Below are positions 1 to 5,699 of a stretch of 9,587 nucleotides of DNA, one piece after another. A program made the position numbers and the translations under genes. Source of the stretch: Oscillospiraceae bacterium (GTDB lineage: Bacteria; Bacillota; Clostridia; Oscillospirales; Oscillospiraceae); the NCBI GenBank assembly GCA_017501805.1, contig JAFVWG010000155.1, forward strand, positions 1 through 9,587, read 5' to 3'. Each line of letters opens with the position of its first letter. The stretch's first letter is position 1. The notes under the pieces are model-generated. The model was given only the letters and a program-made list of their open reading frames with translations. It was not told where the DNA came from and did not search any database.

Positions 1-790
1 CCGGAATGAGGAGCGTCTTCATCAGATCGTCGCCGGTGAGGTCGTCGTTCTGGATCATGTCGAATTTGCCGCTCTGGCTTTCGTAGCTCACGCCGTAGGG
101 CGGGTCTGTGTTGACCATGTCCGCCTTCTCGCCCTGCATCAAACGCTCGACGGTCTTTTCGTCGGTTGCGCTGCCGCAGATCAGGCGGTGCGGACCCAGG
201 CACCAGAGGTCGCCTGCTTTGGTCATAGGAATATTGTTAGCCGGTGCCACGGCGTCGGCTTTGTCGTCCACCGTGTCGTCGGCTCCGTCGCAAGCTGCAA
301 TGATGGCGGCGATGTCTTCCTCGGTATAACCGGTAAGCTCGACCGGCACCTCTCCGGTGTCCAGGTCTGCGATCATGTCGATGAGCTTCGTGTTGTCTAT
401 CGTGGAAAGTTCCGCCAGGCGGTTGTCTGCGATAAGGTCGGCCCATTCTTCCGCCTCGCTGGCGTATTCCTGCCAGTCGATCGGCACCTGCTTCCAGCCT
501 TTCTTGATGGCTGATGCCAGGCGGCCGTGTCCTTTCACTATAAAGCCGCTACGCTTGCTGATGGTTATCGGCTGTCTCCAGCCGTTTGCCTCGATAATGT
601 TTCCCAGCAGGGCGATCTGGTCGTCGCTGTGCTGGTTCGGGTTCTTTGGGTTCGGGATCACTTTCTCACTGGCGAGCAGTTCGTCGTGAGCACAAAAGAC
701 CGGTACACCGTCGGCCGTGGTGGCTTTCGGTGTAGCGGAGGTCTCGTAGTCTATCCCGATGAAGGTGTTTTTGGTCTTCTTTTTAGCCAT
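1..790 (-). CDS. ParB-domain / DNA methyltransferase fusion, 3' end cut by window edge
   Basis: A DNA methyltransferase with an N-terminal ParB-like domain; 263 codons are visible and the C-terminal part lies beyond base 1. Residues about 43-145 are ParB-like: NPNQHSDDQI (50-59), then a conserved core ending in IVKGHGRLASA (84-94), a variant of the ParB GERR box. After a linker rich in Asp and Ala (about 165-185), the segment DLWCLGPHRLICG (194-206) leads to the catalytic DPPYG motif (D229-G233) of amino-methylating N6-adenine or N4-cytosine methyltransferases. Motif IV visibly precedes the part that should carry the SAM-binding motif, which is off the window. In phages such fusions commonly lie just before the terminase genes and methylate phage DNA, probably protecting it from host restriction; the ParB part may bind DNA or nucleotide. 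The ATG at 788-790 follows GGAGG at 800-804 with suitable spacing. Family call is firm; target base and sequence are unknown. Confidence 0.93.
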   Translation of the reverse strand, partial: MAKKKTKNTFIGIDYETSATPKATTADGVPVFCAHDELLASEKVIPNPKNPNQHSDDQIALLGNIIEANGWRQPITISKRSGFIVKGHGRLASAIKKGWKQVPIDWQEYASEAEEWADLIADNRLAELSTIDNTKLIDMIADLDTGEVPVELTGYTEEDIAAIIAACDGADDTVDDKADAVAPANNIPMTKAGDLWCLGPHRLICGSATDEKTVERLMQGEKADMVNTDPPYGVSYESQSGKFDMIQNDDLTGDDLMKTLLIP

Positions 791-808
791 TTGTCAATTC
801 CTCCATGC

Positions 809-824
809 TATCATTTTATCATTT
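809..824. repeat. Tandem 8-bp repeat TATCATTT x2
   Basis: Two perfect adjacent copies of TATCATTT lie in the only sizeable intergenic gap, immediately upstream of the ribosome binding site (800-804) of the ParB-methyltransferase gene. The stretch is strikingly AT-rich compared with its surroundings. It could be an operator, a promoter part or an unstructured translation enhancer; two copies of a short AT-rich word can also arise by chance. Confidence 0.4.
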
Positions 825-853
825 TTCTTTTGCCGATTAAATGCCCACATTTT

Positions 854-873
854 GCACCGTGTTTGTATGGTGC
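854..873. promoter_or_regulatory. Small inverted repeat in the 791-878 gap
   Basis: GCACC (854-858) and GGTGC (869-873) can pair around a 10-base spacer, just after the stop of the regulator gene read leftwards. No T-run follows on the minus strand, so it is not a convincing intrinsic terminator. It could be a protein-binding site or a weak RNA hairpin. The 88-base gap around it is the longest non-coding stretch here and contains no clear -35/-10 promoter pair that I can find. Confidence 0.3.
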
Positions 874-878
874 TGGTT

Positions 879-1478
879 TCATTCGATTTTGATGCTGTCA
901 ATTCCGAAGATTAGGGCGCTCAAAGGCTTTACTGCGTTGGTGATGTCTTTGTAAACGGTACGCGCTTCGATGTTCTCTTTTTCCGCTATGTCCTGGGCAG
1001 TCATTTTGTCGTCGTCGATGTACATGGCCATAATGACACGGTATCGGCGCATCTCTTCATCCTTGCCTGACTGCTCGCAGGCGATTCGGTAGTATCGGAG
1101 CATCTCTTCCACGTGGTTCAGGATGATTATGGTTCGCTGCTGGCTCTTCTTGATGCCTTCGACGTAGAGGTTGTCGTTCAGCATTCCGTCGTCCAGGCCG
1201 TCCAGGATGTCGATGGCGTTCTCTTTTGCCTGCTTGGCGTTGAAGATGGCGCCCTGGGCGGGTCTCTTGAAGGAGCGATAATTCTTCAGGAGGAGGCGGG
1301 TGTTTCGGAGCCTGCGGTCGTATCGGCTTTTCCTTGCTTTTTCCTTTTCCTCTGCCAGATAGTCCATCGCGGCTCTGATGCCGATTTCAATTCCTCGCGC
1401 GGTGGCGACTTCCAGCACCCTTGCCCCTACCGCCGCATAGCTTGCTGCTACGACTCCCATGCTTGATTTGCTGTTCAT
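879..1478 (-). CDS. Putative phage transcriptional regulator (RinA/ArpU- or sigma-like HTH)
   Basis: A 199-aa, strongly helical and charged protein. The N-terminus (1-40) is Ala/Val-rich and resembles an amphipathic helix. Residues 44-72 form a basic segment containing RYDRRLRNTRLLLKNYRSF, a signature I recall from phage proteins of Clostridia. The C-terminus has a helix-turn-helix, MTAQDIAEKENIEARTVYKDI (159-179), of the kind in sigma-like RinA/ArpU late regulators. In related phages such a gene sits just upstream of the terminase and late genes and switches them on. The position here, before the ParB-methyltransferase and an 88-base gap, fits that role. Start is ATG at 1476-1478 with AAGGAGGAG at 1485-1493. 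The HTH is fairly clear; the late-activator role is inferred, and a terminase small subunit is the main alternative. Confidence 0.75.
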   Translation of the reverse strand: MNSKSSMGVVAASYAAVGARVLEVATARGIEIGIRAAMDYLAEEKEKARKSRYDRRLRNTRLLLKNYRSFKRPAQGAIFNAKQAKENAIDILDGLDDGMLNDNLYVEGIKKSQQRTIIILNHVEEMLRYYRIACEQSGKDEEMRRYRVIMAMYIDDDKMTAQDIAEKENIEARTVYKDITNAVKPLSALIFGIDSIKIE

Positions 1479-1495
1479 ATCGTTCTCCTCCTTCT

Positions 1496-1921
1496 TTAGA
1501 ATGGCAGATCTTCATCGTTTCCGATGTCGGTGAAATCTGCGGCCGGTGGTGCGAATGCCTGGGGTGCTCCGTTTTCGGATCCTTGCGGCTTGGCGTCTGC
1601 AGGTACGATGTTGGTGATGTGGAATTCCACGGCTTTGCGCTTCTTTCCGGTTTCCTTTTCTTCCCAGGTTCTGGTGCGGGTTATTGCGTGGACGGTTACC
1701 TTGCGTCCTTTGGAGAGGTATTTGCTGCAGAATTCTGCGGTGCTTCTCCAGGCTACCATGTCGAGCCAGTCGGTCTCGGCGCGTTCCGCGCCTTTTGCCT
1801 TTGGTCTCTCGACCGCGAGGGGGAAGGTTGCGACCGCGACGGGTTCTTTGCCTGCGGTCATTTTTAATTCGATATCGGTACCGATGCGTCCGGTATAAAC
1901 GTTTACGTTAATGTCAGCCAT
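1496..1921 (-). CDS. ssb: Single-stranded DNA-binding protein
   Basis: A 141-aa SSB that coats single-stranded DNA during replication and recombination. The OB-fold spans about residues 1-110: VNVYTGRIGTDIEL at 6-19, a strand with ATFPLAVERP (31-40), the DWLDMVAWRSTAEFCSKYLSKGRKV segment (51-75) and the final strands around EFHITNIVPA (99-108). A Gly/Ala/Pro-rich linker (111-130) leads to the acidic tip DEDLPF (136-141), the classic partner-recruiting tail. I start at ATG 1919-1921 because AAAGGAG lies at 1933-1939, 11 bases upstream; an in-frame ATG at 1940-1942 has no ribosome binding site and would itself overlap this one. The gene overlaps the end of the upstream DUF4406 gene by 8 bases, so the two are probably translationally coupled. 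Confidence 0.95.
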   Translation of the reverse strand: MADINVNVYTGRIGTDIELKMTAGKEPVAVATFPLAVERPKAKGAERAETDWLDMVAWRSTAEFCSKYLSKGRKVTVHAITRTRTWEEKETGKKRKAVEFHITNIVPADAKPQGSENGAPQAFAPPAADFTDIGNDEDLPF

Positions 1922-2408
1922 TGTTGGTGGTGCTCCTTTCATTGAGTTCGCGCACGGTTTCTTCCGGCACGTAGATTATTGGTTTCTGAAGGCGTCCGGC
2001 TTCGGTGATTTCCGCTGCCATGCCTTCGCTGGGTTTTCCGAATACCCACAGTTCGTCGCACTTCTTCAGGAGTTCGATTCCCATCTGCATTCCGACCTTG
2101 CGATCGGCGTGCTTGGTGTCGTCGAGGAAGCTCGCAAAATAAAGGTGTGGGGTTATCGGTATTGCGTTGGATTCCACGGCGGCGCGGCTGTATGCCGCTG
2201 CTCGCCGTAGGTTGCCTTCGATGTCTCCACGGAGGGGACTGCAGATATAAACTACTCGCTCTCGGCCGGTGCCTTTTGCTTTCGTCCAGCTGTTGCATCT
2301 CTTTTTCGTTCCCGGCGCGTAGTAGTCGCAGGATCCGGGGTAGTCTCTGTGGGTGATGGCGCCGAGGCCGCAGTTCCCGCAGAATTCTATCGTGTTATCT
2401 TTGCTCAT
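1914..2408 (-). CDS. DUF4406 / nucleoside 2-deoxyribosyltransferase-like protein with Cys-rich N-terminus
   Basis: A 164-aa protein. The C-terminal two thirds match the phage DUF4406-type fold related to nucleoside 2-deoxyribosyltransferases: VVYICSPLRGD (52-62), PHLYFASFLDD (87-97), and CDELWVFGKPSEGMAAEI (117-134), the segment where this superfamily places substrate- and nucleotide-binding residues. A nucleotide-related role is plausible, but substrate and reaction are unknown. The N-terminus adds a separate small module with cysteines at 10, 13, 27 and 38, spaced as a possible metal-binding knuckle. Start is ATG 2406-2408, which overlaps the stop of the DUF5131 gene as ATGA, with AAAGGAGG at 2416-2423. 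Longer in-frame starts upstream would only read through the end of the DUF5131 gene. Confidence 0.85.
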   Translation of the reverse strand: MSKDNTIEFCGNCGLGAITHRDYPGSCDYYAPGTKKRCNSWTKAKGTGRERVVYICSPLRGDIEGNLRRAAAYSRAAVESNAIPITPHLYFASFLDDTKHADRKVGMQMGIELLKKCDELWVFGKPSEGMAAEITEAGRLQKPIIYVPEETVRELNERSTTNNG

Positions 2409-3385
2409 TCCTGCTCCTCCTTTCGCTTTGGGCACCAGGGAGGAGAGGTGCGGGCGTATTTGGCGTCGATGTGTCTGGCGCCTCTGTCGTCGTATCCTTC
2501 GCTCTCCCAGCCTATTTCGCATTGGCGTGTCAGTCCTCGGTCGCCCTGCTGTCTGGACGTCAGGTGTTCGCATTCGTCACAATGCGGGACCGGGATGTCG
2601 GCGTGGTGGAGCTCCTTCGGGAATTCTTGAATTAAATCGTCGCCCCAGGCCTCGCGGAGCTCGGCGCTGTCCTTCAAGAGTATCGGTATTTCGTATTCGC
2701 GTGCTCCTTTGACGACGTTCTCGATCCACTCTCGGCGCGGTTTGATTTTCCCGCTGCGGTTTCCTGTCTCGGCGCCGACGATTATCCATTTGGCGCCTTC
2801 GTATCCTCCTGTGCCGAAGTCCTCGGCTATCGGTTCGATGCTCACGAAGGTGTTGTATTCGCCAGCGTGGAATACGCTCGTTTTTGGTGTGGTCGCTGTG
2901 CTTCCGTACCAGAAGTTGTCGCCCTTCGGAAGGATCCCGGCGTTTGCAAGTTCGCAGTAGCGCTGTGGGTTCTTCGTCAGGAATAGGTAATTGTGCCAGG
3001 GTGCCGCCTTGCAGGCGTCAAATACGCGTGTGATCCATTCGGTGGGTACCCATTCTCCGAATAGGTCAGCCATGCTGCAGACGAAAATGTTCGCCGGCTT
3101 TTTCTTCTGCGCCACCATGTCCAGGCGGTATTCGTGGAGCGTAGGCTCGAAGCCTGCGGGGTAGTGTGTTGTGAGGGTACCGTCCTCGTTTAAGAACGGT
3201 GCTTTCAGGGTGTATATGCCTCTGGGTGCGTCAAGCTGCAGCTGATCGCTGGACTTGTTCAGTCTGACGTCTCCGCAGAAGCGCTGCGCGAGCTTTCGTG
3301 CGTAGCAATATTCGCACGTGTGCAGGCAGCCTGTGACTGGGTTCCATGTGAAGTCGCACCAGTCGATTTTGGTCTTTTTCATCAT
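2405..3385 (-). CDS. DUF5131 family (phage Gp37/Gp68-like), probable radical SAM-type enzyme
   Basis: A 326-aa protein of the DUF5131 (phage Gp37/Gp68) family, whose biochemical function I do not know. The N-terminus has IDWCDFTWNPVTGC followed by CLHTCEYCYA (20-29): cysteines 20, 24 and 27 make a CX3CX2C motif identical to the [4Fe-4S]/SAM-binding motif of radical SAM enzymes. Other family hallmarks are CSMADLFGEWVP (103-114), FLTKNPQRY (135-143), FVSIEP (180-185) and IIVGAETGNRSG (201-212). The tail (about 265-326) is an extra Cys-bearing module: HCDEC (268-272), C289, and ARTSPPWCPKR (311-321). Start is the first of two tandem ATGs (3383-3385), eight bases from AAGGAGG at 3394-3400. It lies two genes after metK, which makes SAM, its likely cofactor. 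The family call is firm; radical SAM chemistry is inferred from the motif. Confidence 0.9.
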   Translation of the reverse strand: MMKKTKIDWCDFTWNPVTGCLHTCEYCYARKLAQRFCGDVRLNKSSDQLQLDAPRGIYTLKAPFLNEDGTLTTHYPAGFEPTLHEYRLDMVAQKKKPANIFVCSMADLFGEWVPTEWITRVFDACKAAPWHNYLFLTKNPQRYCELANAGILPKGDNFWYGSTATTPKTSVFHAGEYNTFVSIEPIAEDFGTGGYEGAKWIIVGAETGNRSGKIKPRREWIENVVKGAREYEIPILLKDSAELREAWGDDLIQEFPKELHHADIPVPHCDECEHLTSRQQGDRGLTRQCEIGWESEGYDDRGARHIDAKYARTSPPWCPKRKEEQE

Positions 3386-3430
3386 TTCGCGTTCCTCCTT
3401 TAACGATCATATTTCGGGGTTTTATGCACG

Positions 3431-4117
3431 TTACGGTCCCCATTCCGTCGGCTTATTCACTTTTTGGAGCAGTTCGATGTATTTGCGGTGGTCCATGTCG
3501 CGGATCCTCTTCGGGACGGAAAGGAGGAGCCATTTCTGGTCTTCGTCCGTCATATCTCTGAATTCGGCGCGGCGTTTGGTTCGAAGGCCGACGTACATTC
3601 CTTTGTGGAGGTAAACCAGGACGCCGACTCCGTCGGGTACCAGCTCTTCGATCTCCGGGTATAATTCGCTCGGCACGACGTAGTAGTTCTGGTTGCCGAT
3701 GAAATTGTGGCCGTGCTGGCTCTTGAAGTCGCTCTTCGTTACTTTTATTTCAAAGCACGTCAGGAGGATCTTCGGGGCGCCTCGTTTCTTGAGGCCGTTC
3801 CATCTGCAGGTGGCCATGTCGCATTCCTTTTCGAGCTTGCCGGTCAGGTCTTTGCCTTTCGGGCATTCGATCGTCGCTCTGATGCCTTCTTTTCGCCAGA
3901 ATGCCGGGCGGCAGATGTGTGTCAGCTCGATGTCTCCGAAGTATTCGGAAATGCGGACCGCGTCCACTATACCGGCGGCTGTGGTCCCGCATTCTGCGGG
4001 AACCTCCAGCGCCGTGTGTTCTCCTCTGAATTTGTTTATTTTGATTCCGCCTATCTCTGCCGGGTGCCAGGTGAGAATAGCCTGCTCGATCTCTTTGGTC
4101 AGTTCCGTTTTAGCCAT
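3431..4117 (-). CDS. PD-(D/E)XK nuclease-like protein (MmcB-like) with Cys-bearing insertion
   Basis: A 228-aa protein with the features of a PD-(D/E)XK nuclease resembling the MmcB-like phage group. The likely metal-binding residues are D52 in GIVDAVRI (49-56), then E123 and K125 in CFEIKVTKSDF (121-131), followed by HGHNFIGNQNYYVVPSELY (135-153), a family-typical stretch. Between D52 and E123 there is an unusually long insert of about 70 residues with cysteines 69, 85, 99 and 104, which could bind zinc or an iron-sulfur cluster. The start is ATG 4115-4117, with GGGAGAAG at 4122-4129; an in-frame ATG at 4175-4177 would overlap the membrane-protein gene much further and was not used. The 5' end overlaps that gene by 8 bases. 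The role, such as DNA repair or cleavage of modified DNA, is unknown. Confidence 0.8.
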   Translation of the reverse strand: MAKTELTKEIEQAILTWHPAEIGGIKINKFRGEHTALEVPAECGTTAAGIVDAVRISEYFGDIELTHICRPAFWRKEGIRATIECPKGKDLTGKLEKECDMATCRWNGLKKRGAPKILLTCFEIKVTKSDFKSQHGHNFIGNQNYYVVPSELYPEIEELVPDGVGVLVYLHKGMYVGLRTKRRAEFRDMTDEDQKWLLLSVPKRIRDMDHRKYIELLQKVNKPTEWGP

Positions 4118-4253
4118 TCGGCTTCTCCCGGTCCTGCTCCCTGCGACGTTTTCTGTCTTGGTGCTCTTCGATGGCAAAAATTGCGAGCATCAGAACGGTG
4201 CAGAGTGTGCACAAAACGCCGATCACGGCGAAGATGTTTATAATCGTGCTCAT
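4110..4253 (-). CDS. 47-aa single-pass membrane protein
   Basis: A short protein with one clear hydrophobic helix (residues about 3-27, INIFAVIGVLCTLCTVLMLAIF) and a highly charged C-terminal tail (EEHQDRKRRREQDREK) that should stay in the cytoplasm. Its ATG overlaps the metK stop as ATGA (4250-4253) and is preceded by GGAGG at 4260-4264, so it is very probably translated and coupled to metK. It overlaps the next gene by 8 bases. I recognise no family. It could be a small phage membrane effector or an accessory for a neighbouring gene. Confidence 0.75.
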   Translation of the reverse strand: MSTIINIFAVIGVLCTLCTVLMLAIFAIEEHQDRKRRREQDREKPNG

Positions 4254-5302
4254 ACGACGCCTCCGTATCGGAAGTGGCACCCTTCGGCCAGGCGTTCGTA
4301 GTTTTCTTCGAGGAGATTCAAGTGCTTTATAATGCCTGCGGGCGTGAGGTCGTAGTTTTCCTTTACCCATTCCGCCGCTTTGGCGTCGAATTGTCCGATT
4401 ACGTTCGTCTTAATGCTCACGCTCATGGGTTCCGCCTGTCCGATGGCGTATGCGATCTGAACCTCGCATTCCTTGAGGTCGTATTTCTGCAGAAGGTCGC
4501 AGGCTATCTTGCGGGCCATGTAGGCGCCGCTTCGGTCAACCTTCGAGGGGTCTTTGCCGGAGAATGCTCCGCCTCCGACCGGGCAGTATCCACCGTATTG
4601 GTCGCAGACAATTTTTCGGCCGGTCAGTCCGCAGTCTGCGGTAGGTCCGCCGATCGTCCAGGATCCTGCGGGGTTTGCTATGACCTTGACCTTCTTTGTG
4701 TCCACGCCGAGCTCCCAGAGGATTTCGTGAATGGAATGTTGCACCGCTTTCAGGGTGAAGTCTTCCTTATGGCAGGCGCTCACCAGGATTGTGTGGACGC
4801 TGTCCATCGTCGGCTCTTCGTCGAGGTCAACGGTTATCTGGCATTTTGCGTCGCCCTTGAATGGCGTGTCAGGGTTCGTCTCGACGTCCTTTTCTATGGC
4901 CGCGATGATTCTGTTGGCAAGGTCGAAGCCGAAGGGCAGAAGGCTCTCGGTGTCGCTGCAGGCGTATCCGTACATCATTCCCTGGTCTCCGGCTCCCTGA
5001 AGGTCGCCTTCGCCCACGCCGTTGGCAATTTCGGGCGACTGGGTCGATATGTAGGTTACGACGTTGTCCACCTTGTAGCCGAGCTTCTGCGCCACTCTGG
5101 TGGCTTCCTGGGCGTAGTTCACTTTTGCTCCGGTGGTGATTTCTCCAGCGAGGATGATGGTGTTTCCTTTTACCATTGTCTCGCAGGCTACGCGGCTGTT
5201 TTTGTCTTCCTTGAGGCAGGCCGTCAGGATTGCGTCGCTGATCTGGTCTGCATATTTGTCCGGGTGGTACTTGCTGACTTGCTCGGTGCTGAATAATCTC
5301 AT
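4250..5302 (-). CDS. metK: S-adenosylmethionine synthetase, compact phage form
   Basis: Makes S-adenosylmethionine from methionine and ATP. At 350 aa it is shorter than usual bacterial MetK (about 380-400 aa). Key motifs are in order: HPDKYADQISDAI (13-25), GAGDQGMMYGYAC (103-115), K153 in GDAKCQITVDLD, IGGPTADCGLTGRK (217-230), and GGGAFSGKDPSKVDRS (243-258). The residues matching E. coli His14, Lys165, Arg244, Lys245, Lys265, Lys269 and Asp271 all appear present, so it is probably active. The shortening lies mostly before GAGDQG (only six residues follow ANGV) and at the C-terminus, which ends soon after the HFRYGG segment. The normally invariant Gly of GHPDK is Tyr here. Start is ATG 5300-5302; AAGGAGG (5310-5316) overlaps the upstream stop codon, linking it to the Acb2/Tad1-like gene. 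It likely supplies SAM to the methyltransferase and DUF5131 enzyme of this phage. Confidence 0.96.
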   Translation of the reverse strand: MRLFSTEQVSKYHPDKYADQISDAILTACLKEDKNSRVACETMVKGNTIILAGEITTGAKVNYAQEATRVAQKLGYKVDNVVTYISTQSPEIANGVGEGDLQGAGDQGMMYGYACSDTESLLPFGFDLANRIIAAIEKDVETNPDTPFKGDAKCQITVDLDEEPTMDSVHTILVSACHKEDFTLKAVQHSIHEILWELGVDTKKVKVIANPAGSWTIGGPTADCGLTGRKIVCDQYGGYCPVGGGAFSGKDPSKVDRSGAYMARKIACDLLQKYDLKECEVQIAYAIGQAEPMSVSIKTNVIGQFDAKAAEWVKENYDLTPAGIIKHLNLLEENYERLAEGCHFRYGGVV

Positions 5303-5314
5303 AGCGCGTCCTCC

Positions 5315-5686
5315 TTACTTTTGGTTTGTTCCGAGGACGCCTCTTTCGGCTCTGTCTTCGGCACGTTTATTCATCCACATGAGCGCCTCTTCTATGTGGG
5401 TAAGGGCGCAGGCGTTCTCTCTGGTTGCAAATTCGCCCTGCTGGAACGCTTTCAAGCGGTCGCGCACGATTTCCAGGAGGTCGTTGTCGAGGACTCCGTT
5501 TGTGCTGCCTTCTTCTCCTCTGGGGCCGTGTTGGAATTGGATCTCGGCCACTACGACCTCTTCGTGCGGGCAGAATTTGTCCTGCCTTACTACGTATTTG
5601 TGGCAAGCGCCGCCTGCTCCGGGATCGTCAGCTCTGTACACCTGGTGCAGGTTGTGTCTCTTCTGAATTGTTGATAATTGTTCCAT
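5315..5686 (-). CDS. Acb2/Tad1-like protein, putative anti-Thoeris/anti-CBASS sponge
   Basis: A 123-aa protein with a short beta-rich N-terminal half (KYVVRQDKF at 30-38, VVVAEIQFQHGPRG at 44-57) and a helical hairpin (about 67-115): NDLLEIVRDRLKAFQQGEFA, then RENACALTHIEEALMWMNKR, ending DRAERGVLGT (111-120). I recognise this pattern as that of small phage proteins carrying the Acb2/Tad1 hairpin domain. Characterised members bind host-made nucleotide signals (ADP-ribose cyclic isomers of Thoeris, cyclic oligonucleotides of CBASS) and so block the defence. Family members were often mis-annotated as ABC transporter ATPases; no Walker motifs are present here. ATG 5684-5686 follows AAGGAGG at 5695-5701. 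The stop lies inside the metK ribosome binding site. The family call comes from memory of sequence patterns, and ligand-binding function is inference. Confidence 0.7.
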   Translation of the reverse strand: MEQLSTIQKRHNLHQVYRADDPGAGGACHKYVVRQDKFCPHEEVVVAEIQFQHGPRGEEGSTNGVLDNDLLEIVRDRLKAFQQGEFATRENACALTHIEEALMWMNKRAEDRAERGVLGTNQK

Positions 5687-5699
5687 CTGCTTTTCCTCC

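Noticed and set aside
854..873. Intrinsic transcription terminator in the gap
   Set aside because: The stem has only five base pairs and no run of T follows on the minus strand.
2409..2573. N-terminal extension of the DUF4406 protein
   Set aside because: It overlaps the DUF5131 C-terminus in another frame and is Arg-rich, shadow-like sequence; the ATG at 2406-2408 has the proper ribosome binding site.
4118..4177. Upstream ATG at 4175-4177 for the PD-(D/E)XK gene
   Set aside because: It would add a 20-residue Ser/Lys/Arg-rich segment inside the membrane-protein gene, while the ATG at 4115-4117 has GGGAGAAG at good spacing.
4274..5296. A 340-codon open frame on the plus strand opposite metK
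   Set aside because: It is antisense to a clearly functional metK, matches no family I know, and long antisense frames arise from codon bias in GC-rich genes.
5315..5686. ABC transporter ATPase label for the Acb2/Tad1-like protein
   Set aside because: No Walker A, signature or Walker B motifs are present in the 123 residues.
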